Assembly (NCBI GenBank): GCA_037962975.1 | Contig: CM075669.1 | Location: forward strand, 191,836,501 to 191,900,500 | Direction of reading: 5' to 3' | From: Clitoria ternatea | Taxonomy: Eukaryota > Streptophyta > Magnoliopsida > Fabales > Fabaceae | DNA: 64,000 bases | Shown here: one piece after another, positions 9,868 through 22,693 of the stretch | How the letters are laid out: each line of letters opens with the position of its first letter | Numbering within the stretch: position 1 is the stretch's first letter | Notes under the pieces: generated by a model | What the model was told of the DNA's origin: nothing | The model's input: the letters and a program-made list of their open reading frames with translations, nothing else | Database searches by the model: none | Made by a program: the position numbers and the translations under genes

Positions 9868-12780
9868 AAAATAATTTTAGAAATATGACCAGTTCTACCG
9901 ATTTTGACCGGTTTTGACTTGTTTTGAGATGCCCCAGTTTTTTCCTTGTTCGAATTGGTACCCTGACCAGTTCTCGATCCAACTGATCGAACCAGCCGGT
10001 CCGGTCCAATTTTTAAAACTATGATAAATATTTTGTATTAATATTATTAAATATTTAATATATTTTTTTAACATACTGTTAATATCATTTAATACACAAA
10101 GTATTAATAATTAGAAATATATACAACGAAGATATATTTAATAGATAAATATTTAATAATATTAAATGTGTAATTATATTTATATTATGAGAAAAAAATT
10201 TCACTAATTTTTTTTATTTTTAATTGTATTTTCTTTTCTTATATTGTATTATATAGCTATTTCTGGTTACATGCGAAGTAAAAAAAACTAAACACCAATA
10301 TCAAAGCTAGCGTATTATATGGAGCGGTTACACTCTTCTAAATTGAATAAATGAATAAAAAAGGGAAATGAAATGAGAATTTATTTATTGTTTATATGAT
10401 ATTTTAATTTAAATTAATGACCGCTTATCTTTTTATATTTTTACTTTACATATCTCCCTAATTCTAATGAGCTAAATTCTTGTGCAGGAGAAGTGAGAAA
10501 TATTTTCAGTGCGGTTACTATTAATTAGTTAAATGATTAATTCTCAAAAAAAATTTAGGGTTGGTCATTAATCCTTTCGGTCTGAAGATTAATCAATATG
10601 ATCCACAGTGAAATTCGAGTTACAATTCTAGACTAAAATCCTTATAATTTTATTGTTGAGAATATATCCTTAGTTTTATTTAAACTTTTATAATGAATCC
10701 CTTGTAAGTACGAATCTGAAGAAAATTAAGTAAAAAAGAAATAGAAAAGTTTGTAATGTGCGAGTGCGCGTCCTGTATTTAGAGATGAATGTACAATTTC
10801 ATGTAAACTATTCAAATGCCTCATCCTTATGTCAATTCTGATATGTTAAATAAAATATGTATTTGATTTTTATATATTTTATGAGAATTACTTTTTTTTT
10901 ATCCATTTCCCGAAATATATTTTTGAAAATTTTTACTTGTAAAATAGTCATGATCAAAATGCTGAAATTGGCCCGAGTAGTGAGCAGTGAACAGTGACTG
11001 CTAATTAATGAGTATGACAGCTTAAACGGGCATCATTTTTGTAGATCACAATATCAAAAAATTACAGATTCAACTCATTCTTTTTAATATTAATACAACC
11101 CCTATGTATAAGATTAAATATTTGGTATGTAAAGTTAATAAAACTGAACATTTAATATTTAAGATGAATGAGGCTCTAATCTCTAATATTAACCTAAAAA
11201 CTAGTTAAAAAATAACTAATTTTATTTATTACTGTTAATAAGTGGTGTATAATTGGTTAAAAGGAGACGTGAGAAGATTAAAGATCGAATAGAGATGTGT
11301 TAAAAGGGATAAAAGAAAAGGAAGAAGCTCCTTCCATTATCTTTCGTTGAAGGAAAGCATCCTTTTCTAATTTAGGAGACACGTTAACAACCAAACCAGC
11401 AGTTACTGTCATTTGACGTCATCGAGATTTGAACTTTTCTCCTCTAAAAGAAGAAGTAACTTTGCTAGTTAAGATTTGAAGGCATAATGGTTGCAACACA
11501 TGTAAAATATTTGAACTTTTCATACCATTGTGTTGCTTTCTTGATTAATAAAAAAAGATGTTTACTCTATCCATTATTACTCCCCCTTATATACACGTTT
11601 TGAAAGTATTATTATTAATGAAATATTAAAGAAGCAATGCTGGCAATCTTTTTTAGTTAAAACCTGAAGGAAATGAAAATGATTTTTTATATTTAAAACC
11701 ACTCATTCTGATTTTTAACTAATCACTACGTAATTTTCTGTAAAAGAATTTCATCTTTTATTCCACAGGATCCATAATTTTATAGGACGTTTAACTTCGA
11801 GGAGGGGGAATTCATCACACATTTACGCTATTTATTTAATTTCTTGCATTGAGCAAATGTACCAATTCCTTATCTTAGAATTCTGTCCAGCAAATATCTT
11901 GCATTATTTAATCCCAGAGACAGAAGGACATGTAGGGAGGTCTTTTTTTTCCTTCAGAGATTTATAACGACGAAGAACAAATCTATATACTAGTTAAAAA
12001 TGTTAAAGAACCTTTAAAAAAAATCACATATTCAACAAACTTAAACCTTCATTTAATTTGAAGATGTTTTGAAGTGACATTCCTAGCTCTATCTATTGAC
12101 ATCTCGGTCCCCCACCCTATAAATTTCTGTTTATAATCACCTGAGTTCAGAGTTTGATTTGCAGTTTATAAGCTAGATCATGTTTTTTTAGTATACCCTT
12201 CTTTTAATATGCAGGCATACCATGTGCAATCATTATTATTCTTCGCCAACAAAACAATATAAATTTTTTAATCCTAATTTTAATTTCTAATAGCCCAATT
12301 CATTTTTTGGGTTTTTCCTCCCTCCAATGAAATGCAGATGAAATGAAGTATGTGTTAATTTGATATCCAGATAGAAAAACTGGCTTTGATTGAATAATTT
12401 GAAAGTTGATATTCATCACACACATCATATTGTTTGAGATTCTCTATACAGATGAATAAAAATTTATTTATGAGTAATTCTGATTAGGACATTTAACTAA
12501 AACTAAACAAGCCCTAATTACCCAAACCAAACTTCAATCATGGATTCCTATTACCATGTCCAAACTTTCCAATTGCTCTAAAAGCCCAAGTTTGACTTCT
12601 CCTTCCTCATAATCACACCCCAGTAGCTATAACTTCCATTTCAATCTTTAATTAGCACCCTCTCCATTGTTGAAACATGACAAAACACACGTAGCCATCC
12701 AATAAGACCACCCACACATTTCTTCCACCTCACTTGTTTCCTCACATCAATTCACTCACTCACACCCACTTGGTTCTTCT
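9868..12780. other. AT-rich intergenic and upstream region of the cell-wall gene
   Basis: Nearly 3 kb without a recognisable gene. The left part (about 9890-10020) has a degenerate run of ACCGGTT/CCGGTCCGG words resembling transposon end debris. The right part is plain AT-rich DNA leading into the gene at 12857. Confidence 0.5.
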
Positions 12781-12787
12781 CCCCTCT

Positions 12788-12798
12788 TAATATATTTT
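12788..12798 (+). promoter_or_regulatory. Candidate TATA box of the cell-wall protein gene
   Basis: TAATATATTTT lies about 60 bp before the start codon and is followed by a CT-rich stretch (TTCTTCTTCTTC) typical of plant 5' leaders. No other TATA-like word sits between it and the ATG. Confidence 0.45.
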
Positions 12799-12856
12799 CT
12801 TCTTCTTCTTCTTTTGTTTCCCCATCTTAATTTTTTTCTCTTCCATCCATCAAAAC

Positions 12857-13321
12857 ATGTCCACCACTCACCTAAACCCAGCAACATCAATTTTCTTCTT
12901 TCTCTCGATAATACTCCTTTGTTTTCCACGCACAACTAGAACCGATAACCCTTGCCCTTATCCATGTTATCCACCACCAACCGGTAGTGGCACTCCTACA
13001 ATTCCTTCAGGTTCCGCAGCGCCACCAGCACCACCACAACAAGGCTTAACATACCCTCCTCCACCTTATTACCCTTTTAATCCAACACCACCTTACGGCA
13101 GTGGCGGTGGCGGTGGCGGTGGCGACGGCGGCAGTAATGGTGGTGGTGGTGTTTTTGGAGCTCCACCACCGCCTGATCCTATTCTACCATACTTTCCATT
13201 CTACTACAGAAAACCTCCTCATAAGACAGATGACAATTCAGCATCAACCACCTTGAAGATAGGGACAGTGATGATTGCCACTACTAGTTTATTGTCTTCT
13301 TTGCTTCTTCTTTTTGTATAA
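12857..13321 (+). CDS. Small proline/glycine-rich, probably GPI-anchored cell-wall protein
   Basis: Intronless ORF of 154 codons. Residues 1 to about 29 form a signal peptide (STSIFFFLSIILLCF-like core, preceded by few charges). The mature part starts near DNPCPYPCYPPP, with two cysteines, followed by proline-rich blocks (YPPPPYYPF), a glycine run (GSGGGGGGGDGG, about residues 81-97) and PPPPDP. The last about 22 residues, LKIGTVMIATTSLLSSLLLL and FV, are a hydrophobic tail after a small-residue stretch (NSAS), as in GPI-anchored proteins. Known relatives are hydroxyproline-rich extensin-like proteins of the plasma membrane and wall; no enzyme motif is present. The ATG chosen is the first in frame and gives the signal peptide. 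It is the only intact ordinary host gene seen. Exact orthology is unknown. Confidence 0.82.
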   Translation: MSTTHLNPATSIFFFLSIILLCFPRTTRTDNPCPYPCYPPPTGSGTPTIPSGSAAPPAPPQQGLTYPPPPYYPFNPTPPYGSGGGGGGGDGGSNGGGGVFGAPPPPDPILPYFPFYYRKPPHKTDDNSASTTLKIGTVMIATTSLLSSLLLLFV

Positions 13322-14199
13322 TTCTCTCAGAAAATTAATCTTCATGTAGTCAAATTTTCTTTCGAATTTGTGAATTAGTGGTTGTTAATTAATTTAATAG
13401 TAAGTTATTCAAGTATGTGTTGTGTTTGAGAAAATATTATCCATGAATTGGCAGTGGATTTTTTCATGTGCATGTAGTAGTTTTGCAGGGGAGAGAAAAA
13501 CAGAGGAGATGAAGCAGAGATATCATACGATTACCCGGATTTTAGATTTGGATAGCTTGTAAACATTAAAAAAAGGTTAAAAGAGTTTAAAGTTTTGCTT
13601 GTAAATTAGATGATGTAAATTACTTAATTAATTAAATTGTTATTAATTTTTCTTGTGTCTTAATGCCATGATTACTAGGATAGTGTCAGAACTGTATGCG
13701 CCACCTGCTTTGGATGATTGTACGTTGTCCTCATAATCTTCCTTCTTTTCGTCCTGTTTTCCTTCACTTTCCAGTACTTTTATGGTTTCTTCTTAATTTT
13801 ATACATTTTATAATGTATCTTTTTGAGAGAAGAGAGAGAGATTAAAAAAAAAAAAAGAAGAGAAGAAAAATATAGACATAATGGATAACATATAACATAA
13901 TGAACATAAAAGATAAATTATATAAGATAAATGTAAAAAATTGTAGAAAACTAAGTTAATTTTATGTTTGGTTCTCCTTTAATAAAAAGAAGGAAAAGTC
14001 ATAAAGTGAGATATTTTTATTTGGTTCCTTTTCGTCACTTCAAAGTGTAATGCTTTAGTTACAAGAATTCTCAAATTAAATCCAGCTTTGTTGAAAATGT
14101 TTATTTTCAATTATAAATAAAGTATATTAAATCTCCTCAAATTTGACTCTTTTACAAATAGGTATTATTTCAAAAGTTAGATATAAATCGATATAATAC
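13322..14199. other. 3' flank of cell-wall gene, no further gene
   Basis: AT-rich sequence that probably holds the 3' untranslated region and polyadenylation site, though no canonical AATAAA stands out near the stop. A purine-rich stretch with an A run lies at about 13826-13870. Confidence 0.5.
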
Positions 14200-15500
14200 A
14201 TTGTACTTCCTTTTGTTAAAGTTGATTAATATCAATTTAGTCTCTTAAGTGTGTAATATTACATCAAATTGATGTCGGGTCATATTTAAAAAAATCTATT
14301 ATAATAACTCTTAATCGATTGTAATTTGTATCAAAGAAGTCCTAATGTAATAGTAATCACACCATATCAGTTCCTAATGTTAGTTTAAATACATCAAACT
14401 AAACTTTGATATATGTATGAGTTAGCTATTTTATGTTGGTGTAATTATATCATTTATAAATCATTTTAACACAAATAAAATATTATTCAATAAAATTATT
14501 GTAGAGTAGTTTAATGCATGATTAATATAGTGGATTGGTATTAAAGTAACCATGATGATATAAAATGTGTATTAAGGATAGAAAGTCATCTTATCCATCC
14601 TAAAAAACTAAAAGTCAAATTATACATTCGTCAAACCAAGAGAAGTTAGAGCAATGCATGTGATAATTTAAAGGTTGTTCATACACATATATGTCTCAAA
14701 ATGTTACATGTGTCTTGCATATAATATTTATGAGAGTGGCTTGTTTGTATTCAATTTGTTTTTTTATTCAGGTTGAGTTTTAGATTGTGTATAATATACA
14801 TTGTTTAAGAAAGGATTCCATCATATTAATCCTTAATCGATTATAATTTTTAATAAAAAAGTCTCTAATGTGTTAATTCATTTTCCTCGATTGACATACT
14901 ATAAATTACTAAGAAAGTTTTCATCTATGTTATTCCTTTTGCATCATATTATATGCAAGATATATGTAACCATTTGAAACACATGTATGTGGACAACCTT
15001 TAACTTATTATTTCATGTGCATTGTTGTATTTAAGGCGCAACATATACTCCTATTCCTTTTTGCTTGGAACATGTGTAATTTGACTTTCATTTTGTTAAT
15101 GATGAATGAGAACTTTATGTTTTTAATACACCTTTTGTATCATCATGATGTATCATTTTAATATCAATCCATTAAATTAAGTATGTTTAAAAGGCTGATT
15201 TTATTAAATAATATTTTCTTCGCATTAAAATAATTTACAAATAACATCATTATATCAATATAAAGTAAGTAACTCACATATATATCTGGATCTAGTTTGA
15301 TGTATTTAAATTAACATAAGAGATTGATATAGTGTGATTACTAATATATTAGAGATTTCTTTGATATAAATTACAATCGATTAAGGACTAATATAATAGA
15401 TTTTATTTAATATGAGGCAAAGACCAATTTGATATGATAGTCTATACGTCAGAGGCCAATTGACAAAATATTCTATACATTATAGACCAAATTAATGTAT
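14200..15500. repeat. Large imperfect inverted repeat (foldback)
   Basis: The left arm (about 14230-14740) and the reverse complement of the right arm (about 14950-15490) align over their full length with many substitutions and small gaps. Matching words include AATCGATTGTAATTT at 14314 against its complement near 15373, AAATACATCAAACTA at 14387 against its complement near 15296, and TAGTAATCACAC at 14351 against GTGTGATTACTA near 15335. The centre (about 14750-14940) is unpaired. No transposase or clear target duplication was found. It could be a long MITE or a foldback element. Confidence 0.7.
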
Positions 15501-17137
15501 TTCATAACTAAAGGTTTTAAAATATTCTCGTTAGCATAAAACATGACCATGTGACTGCTATATTGTAGGTTATATGGCACTTATTGTGCCATGTGACACT
15601 CCGGTTGACGCACTCCAACACCTGTTTATGTACGATAGGGACCAACTTGATGGACGCTTATATAAGTTAGAGCTTATAGAGTCATTTTGATAGGTTAGTA
15701 ACTAACTTGATCAATCACGCCTACGTTAGAGATCCATTTAGGGAGAAAGGAAGCTAAGACTATAGAAAATATCCACAACACACATTATTATCCTTTTTGG
15801 CTCCAAGAAATACTTCATTAAATGAAAAAAGTTGAAGGGGCGAGGCCAAATGCCACAAGGGCTACAAAATCGCTAAAAACACACACATACTCGTCCATTT
15901 TTTTTAAAAAAGAACATAAACACCACTAAATTTTGCTAAAGAAAATGAGTAACAATTTATTTGTTTTAGGGGATTTTTTAGAAGAAAAAGTTTTAGGATG
16001 GATTTATAGAGATATTAGCCAATTTCTATGATTTGGTTGCGAAGGAATATGTGTCAAGAAAATTTTATATTCATTGGACTCACGGAAATAAAATCATCAG
16101 CTTATACGAAGGATTTAGAAGGATCATGGGAAGAAATTGGAAAATGGACATATGCATTACCCTTGTCTGAACTCCATCTTCAACTTTCTTTCAATTAATC
16201 ATCACCCTAAATAGCACCAAATCACCTCACTATTACTAGTTCATCCTAAAAATAATCATCAACTCAACAAAACCTAGATAACAAACATTTTTCCTTTAAT
16301 AACAAAAAATGGTAACCTTAAGATTGTGAGAAACCAAACCTCTTGAAATCATGTTGTCCCCCGTGAGAAACCAATCGAGTAGAGAAATGAGAATTCATTG
16401 GAGAAGGAGCGAGAGGCGAAGAGGAGCCTGCAATAGTGACAAAAATTGCCACTCCAATTCACAACACTGACCTTTAATTCTCAGAGGGGCAATAGGAGGC
16501 AATGGTATCGAAAGACAAATAAGAAGGGGTGAAGGTCTCAAACAGTGGTATCGAGGAGGAGGCGGAGGTTAGGTGGTGAGATCGAAAGCAAGAGTAATAA
16601 GATAAGGTAGTAGATGGAAGCAGAGAATGAGATGAAAGAACACACATATGTGCAAAAATTGGGGATAATTGAAATGTTGGTATTTGTTTGAGAGAGCATG
16701 TAGAAGATGAAGCAATGGAATGAGGGAGTAGTTTTATCCTTTCAAAATTCATCCACTTATCTAATTAATTCAATAATTCAATAATTTACTTTATTTTTTA
16801 TTTTATTTCAATCCATCCAAACATACTCAAATTTTATCTAATTTTCACCTCATTTTTCCCTCATATTTTTGTTCTTATTTCTTTCCAACAACCAAAGAAA
16901 GTGTAAAAGAAAAACAGAGAAACCTATAGGTTTTGAAGGGCATATAGGATGGAAAAAGTCAATTTTTAAATTTTGAAATAAGAAAAATAAATATTATCTA
17001 TGACCATAAATATATAATTAATTGAAAACATATTATTTTAAATATTTTATTTAAAAAATTAATTTGAAATATATTTCTTAAAACAAGAAGATAATCATCT
17101 TCTCCTATTCCCTCCAAACATTCCTTAAGGAAGAGGG
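15501..17137. other. Intergenic with transposon debris, no gene
   Basis: Contains words such as GGGACCAACTTGATGG (near 15637) similar to those in the neighbouring foldback. Otherwise AT-rich. A 92-codon minus-strand ORF at 16474-16752 has no recognisable domain and is not called. Confidence 0.45.
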
Positions 17138-18516
17138 TGATCACTTATGATACATAATTTACCCTTACTTTCTTACCTTAATGTATCCATTTTATTGAAA
17201 ATTAATTTCTAATTAATTACCTCATAGCATGTTTTACTAATTTAAGCTCTATTTGGTGTTTGATCCTAAATTGAGTGAATTGGGACTGAATTAACTTAAC
17301 TGAATTAAATTTATATGCAGAGTATTGAAAAGTAGTATTGATGAATGGTTGAGTATAAAAGATTTAACATGTTTGATGGGTTCAAGATAAATGAAGGAAA
17401 GAAATTTATAATATATATATATATATATATATAGCCTTGCTGCATTCCATGCTCCACGTGCATGACCCAATCCAAGCGAAGTACGTGACGTGTCGACGTG
17501 AATGATGTCTATTTCCATACGTAACATATATAGGCAGGGAAAAGGCAAAAAGGATTAAGTCAATAAGGTTTTGACCTGTGATAGTTTTATATATTCCCTT
17601 GCAGTGTAGACAAAAAAAACAGAGGAAGAGAAATTGAAAATATATCCCAATTGCGCGAGAGAAGAAGAGGCATGAAACAAAGAGTCAACATCAAATTATA
17701 GTGCAGCAAAGGATCTGAGTTTTCTCAATTTGTTAATTCTTGGTTTGAAATTCATGATTTATTTCTTTTAAATTTGTTGAACCTTCCATTCATGGAAGGC
17801 TAAATTCTTGGACTGGTTTTCTTAGAGTATATTGTAATTTGATACTTCAGGCTTTTATTCTTAATTGCAATCTTTCCTTTTTTATATTAATTCTTCATGA
17901 TCAAGCCCTCACTCGTTTAATTTCACTTTGTTTGATTAAATTACATTCTTAATCAATTGAATTATGTAATTGGGATTAAATAAATTTTAATTAGGATTTG
18001 TTATGATAACATGCATGCTTAATGAATGGTTTTACAATTAATCCTAAGGTTCGTTTGTATTTGCTTAATTCCATACTCTAAGGCTAGGTTATGTATGTAG
18101 ACATTTGATCCTTTATAAATTCAATATTTCCTAGATTTGATGATCTTTACTCATGATGCTTAATCGAACTCTTGACTAATATTTTCGTTCAACTTAAACG
18201 TAAGTAAAGGAATTGCAAATTAAAAGACGCTTAGTTAATTAATTCAAATTGAATTAGGAAATTGATAATTAGGGAAGCGTATATCTTTTGTAACCAAGGA
18301 TAGAGTCAATTACAATTAATCCAAGGAAGTCGGTTACTTGTTGCTTATTGTTTTCAATCCAATTTTTAATCATTCTTTCTTTATTGTGATAATCATAAAC
18401 AAAACCCCTTTCAATGATAATTGTGTTCTGAACCTCTTAGTTTATTGATCTAGGCTCACACTTTAGTACTTTATTATTTTTAATTGTTTTAATTTGACCA
18501 GCCGTGAAAGTCAACA
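17138..18516 (+). repeat. Athila 5' LTR
   Basis: Starts at TGATCACTTATGATACATAA and ends at GTCAACA just before the primer site. It contains a (TA)n run at about 17409-17433 and the block CCATGCTCCACGTGCATGAC with a CACGTG box. About 1.38 kb. It aligns with 28598-29923 with many substitutions and several indels. Confidence 0.8.
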
Positions 18517-18524
18517 TCAAATTT

Positions 18525-18542
18525 TGGCACCGTTGCCAGGGA
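18525..18542 (+). other. Athila primer-binding site
   Basis: TGGCACCGTTGCCAGGGA, eight bases after the LTR end. Athila/Tat elements usually carry TGGCGCCGTTGCCGGGGA, matching a tRNA 3' end (tRNA-Asp type); two bases differ here. Confidence 0.75.
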
Positions 18543-18587
18543 CCAACGGTTCCTAGGAAGGTTCTTAGTTTAGGAAGTAGTTGAATA

Positions 18588-18622
18588 TTTTATTTTATTT
18601 TATTTTATTTTATTTTATTTTA
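18588..18622 (+). repeat. TTTTA microsatellite in Athila leader
   Basis: About seven tandem copies of the pentamer TTTTA between the primer site and gag. Confidence 0.9.
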
Positions 18623-18719
18623 TGTAATTTTGGGATTCTAATGATGCATTTCCCTTGATCATGAATTACATTGTTGTATACTATATATGACTAGAACAAC
18701 TTCTGGGCATTTACATCCA

Positions 18720-19850
18720 TTTGATCCATAAATAGATAGAACATTTCATAGGTTAGCTAGGGAATCTAGGAATCCCCCATTAGATAGTAATTGCATTGAT
18801 GGTGATAGCATTGCATTTGATTGTGCTAAAATTTTTAATATTGATTTTGTTGATATGGTTGGATAAGTTCCTCGTAAGAGAACTCTTAAGGAATTGGTTA
18901 CACCTGAATTCACTTACGAAAGTTTATGTATCCAATACCCTAAAGAGGATGTCCCTTATGTGCTTAAAATTGGATTGATACACTTGTTGCCAAAGTTTCA
19001 TGGTCTTGTAGGTGAGGATCTTCACAAGCATCTCAAGGAGTTCCACATTGTATGCTCTACAATGAAGCCTTAAAATGTCTAAGAGGGCCATGTCTATTTG
19101 AAGGCCTTTCCTCGCTCCCTTGAGGGTGTTGTGAAAAATTGGTCTATTACCTAGCTTTGAGACCAATTATGATTTAGGATGACTTGAAGAGAATGTTCCT
19201 AGAGAAGTTCTTTCCTCCCTCTAAGACTATTGCAATTCAGAAGGATATATCTGGAATCAGGAAACTCTATAGGGAGAGCCTTTATAGGTATTGGGAGAGG
19301 TTCAAGAAGCTTTGTGAAAGTTGCCCCCACCATTAGATTTCTAAGTAGCTCTTTCTCCAATATTTTTATGAAGGTTTGAACCTTGTTGATTACAATATAT
19401 TAGATGCAGCAAGTGAATGAGCATTGGGAGATATGACCGCAGTTGCAGCAAGGAACTTGATTGAGAAAATGACATCCAACTCCTAGTAATTCAATAAAAG
19501 AAATGATGCTATAGTTCTAAAAGGTGTTCATGATATGGGTTCTAGTACAATTGGGTAGAAATTGGAAAGCAACATTGACACTCTCACCACTTTGGTCATA
19601 TAATTGGCGGTTAATAAAAAATTCATGAGCGCCAAGTTATGTGGCATCTGCATTTCACAAGAGCACCCTATTGATTATTATCCTTCATTACAAGAGAGAG
19701 GTGATGACAATCCTCAAGCCTATTTAGCCATCATCTACAGTAGTAGGCCTCCGCAACAACAACAATATAATCATGACTTGTCCTCTAATAGGTACAATCT
19801 AGGTTGCAGGAATCATCCAAATCTGAGATTGGGTAACTTTTCACAGTAAA
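18720..19850 (+). pseudogene. gag: Athila gag remnant
   Basis: Across three frames the sequence reads as Athila Gag: LVTPEFTYESLCIQYPK-like, then LLPKFHGLVGEDLHKHLKEF, then FLEKFFPPSKTIAIQKDI-like. A zinc knuckle in 19604-19849 reads CGICISQEHPIDYY; the last cysteine of CX2CX4HX4C is replaced by tyrosine. Stops and shifts occur throughout, so no Gag can be made. It lies directly upstream of the protease on the same strand. Confidence 0.8.
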
Positions 19851-20071
19851 ATTCTCAAACTTCATTTTAAAATAATTCAACATCATTCCAGAATCCTGCA
19901 GCACCCCTTTCAATCCAACCACAACCACAAGCGGTGACTACACCTACACCTCAGCCCACCACAAGTGGTCATTCCTTAGAAGATCTAGTGAAACAAATGG
20001 CTGTACAAAACTTAGAGTATCAATAAAGAACCATGGAATACTAATAACAAAATGATGCAACCATCCAGAAC

Positions 20072-21125
20072 TTGAGTAATCAAATTGTGCAATTAGCTTC
20101 ATCATTAAACCAATTTCAATCTCAGAATTCTGACAAGCTACCATCCCAACTGGTTATGAATCCAAGGAACGTAGGTGTGATTCAATTAAGATCGAGTAAG
20201 AATATTAAAGTGCCTGTGTCTAAAGAACCTGAAAAGCAAGCTCTTGCGCAAGAGCCTATGCATGCAACAACTGATAATGATGAACCTTCATCGAGCATAG
20301 AGAAAAGTGAGACACAATCACCTCCAATCCCTCTTCCATTCCCACCAAAAGCAATCCTGAGCAAGAAGGCAAATGAGGTAGATAAAGAAATTTTGTTCAC
20401 TTTTAGGAGAGTGAAGGCAAGTATATCTCTTCTTAAAGCTATAAAACAGATCCCTAAGTATGCCAAATTTCTAAAACAATTGTGCACTCACAAGAGAAGA
20501 CTCAAAGGCAATGAGAGGATCAATATGGGAAGGAACGTGTACGCGATAATTGGTAACGAAATTCCTCATATTCCTGAAAAATGTAAGGATCCAGGTACAT
20601 TTACTATACCTTGCAACATAGGCAATAACAAATTTGAAAATTCCATATTAGATCTAGGAGCTTTAATAAATGTGATGCATATGTCTGTTTTCAATTCTTT
20701 TTCCCTTGGACCTTTACAACCAACGGGTGCGGTGATTCAATTAGCAAATAAAAGCACTACTCACCCCGCTGGTTTGATAGAGGATGTTTTGGTTTGGATG
20801 AATAAACTTATTTTTTTGACTGATTTTTTTATACTTGATATGGAAGAAAGGGTGTCCAATGTTCTCGTTCCTATTATTTTAGGAAGACTGTTTTTTAAAA
20901 ATAACTCAAACCCAGATAGATGTCCATGCTAGAAGACTTATTGATATGTTTGATGAGTTGATTGATGAACATCTATCTACTTTTTTTTAGAATGCCAGTT
21001 TTCAATGCATGGCAGACTTATACACTAATTTTGCATGCAATGGTTCTGGAATGTGTGTTGTTTATGCTAAGATTGATAGGTATATGTACGTTGAATTAGA
21101 ATTTTTAGATGAACCTACGGACCAT
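20072..21125 (+). pseudogene. pro: Athila gag end and aspartic protease remnant
   Basis: An open stretch of 286 codons (20072-20932) survives. Its first half is low-complexity Gag linker (KSETQSPPIPLPFPPKA). The second half is the retroviral-type aspartic protease: ILDLGALINVMHMSVF holds the active-site region, where relatives have DLGAS, so Ser is now Leu. Flap and C-terminal parts follow, ending PIILGRLFF. The frame then breaks, and from 21126 it is interrupted by the solo LTR. The protein sequence resumes at 23467 after one copy of the target duplication. Confidence 0.8.
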
Positions 21126-22495
21126 TGTCACGACCGGGATCGCGGTGGAAGACCGACCATAAAAACAAAAGAGAAAATGGTTTCAAAATCCTTTTGAAAA
21201 AACAGGGAGTCACCACCAATATTTTTGAGGGAAGAATATCGGGAAAACCTTTGTTAAAGCACTGGTCATAAAAATGAAATTGCAAGTTCCGGAGTTGAAT
21301 TATAGGTGAGGAAGGTATTAGCACCTTACACTGTCCGTTATGAAACGATTACCTCAAATTTGATTGTGCATATTTTAAAATAGTCTAGAAATTACTTTAA
21401 CTTCTTTAGAAAAGGAACAGACAAAACGAATAAAGAAATTTTTAAAATAAGGTTAACAAGACGTGCCGTCCAGATTAATCTTAAATCGAATAACCTAACT
21501 GAATAGTGACAATAATAATTAAAAATAAACAGAATAAAATAAAGATTATCAAGACGTTCGTCCAAATTAATCCTAATTTGTAATAAAAATATTAGAGATT
21601 AAAATAAAGTTAATAAGATGAAATAAAATAAAGTTAATTAAACAAGACAAAAGATTAACAAGACGTCTCGTCCATATTAACCATTTTTTATAAGAAATAT
21701 TATTATTAAATAAAATATATTGAAAATATGAGAAGATTAACAAGACGCCTCGTCTAAGTTAATTTCCTTGTATTAAAATAGTAACGGTGTGAAATTAATC
21801 GAATAAAGCGTCTATACATGAAAATTAATAAGAGGAAAATAAGCCCGACAGGAGTTATTCTCGTTCCTATGTATTCTTAACTGTATTGAGAAATCAAGGT
21901 TACTAGTTCTTGTTTTGAAAATTAACTTTCAAAAATACTTGACTTATTTTTGATTGATTTGATTTTTTAATAATGAAAGAAAATTCATGAGGAAAGAAAA
22001 ATATAAGGTAATTAAATTTGCACGTGTATAAACCTTTAAAATCTTATAACACATATGTAGGCAAAGTATTTTGCACAACATCACTTATAAGATTTTGTGA
22101 CATTTTATTCTAAAAGGGGTATATGTATTTTTGCTTATATCTAGGAAAACTTATATTTCTTTTTTAGAAACTTTTTAGAAAGAAATAAAGTTCCAAAATT
22201 AGACTGAGAATCTATTTTATTTATTTGTTTATTACTAACTTTTTTATAGGCTAACAAGCAAAAAAGAACAAAATATATCTAAAAAGGCACTAAAATAAAT
22301 AACCACAAACAAGTAACAATAATTAAATAATAAATAAATAATAATAATGATAAAATTTTAATACAACTAAAGGGACAAACATTTTCTAATGCATAGTAAT
22401 TAATAGACAAAAGGGAATGTTAATGCACAAGTAATAATGGAAGCAAAGAGAAAATAAGCAAAAACAAAAAGAGAAAATAAAGAATGTAATAGGTA

Positions 22496-22550
22496 GGTCT
22501 TGAACCCAAGTCCCTTGGGTCCTAAAGACATGCCTTACCACCAAGACAAC
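22496..22550 (-). other. tRNA-like box A/box B module in solo LTR
   Basis: On the minus strand GTTGTCTTGGTGGTAAGG (box A-like) is followed after about 30 bases by GGGTTCAAGACC (box B-like). The rest does not fold as a full tRNA by eye, so this is a tRNA-related relic, not a gene. Confidence 0.35.
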
Positions 22551-22638
22551 CACCTTTTATGTTTCAAAGGTAGACTAAATTAATTATAAAGCATAGTAAC
22601 ATTTAAGCATAAAAAACAAAACGAAACTAAGGGACCCA

Positions 22639-22693
22639 AGTTTCAAACCTATTCCCTTTTGATTGCCAAAGCACCAGTTTACCACTACACCTA
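22639..22693 (-). other. Second tRNA-like module in solo LTR
   Basis: On the minus strand TAGGTGTAGTGGTAAAC is followed by AGGTTTGAAACT with tRNA-like spacing. It lies about 140 bp from the first module in the same orientation. Confidence 0.35.

Noticed and set aside
16474..16752. 92-codon minus-strand ORF
   Set aside because: Ser/Leu-rich without a recognisable domain, in transposon debris.
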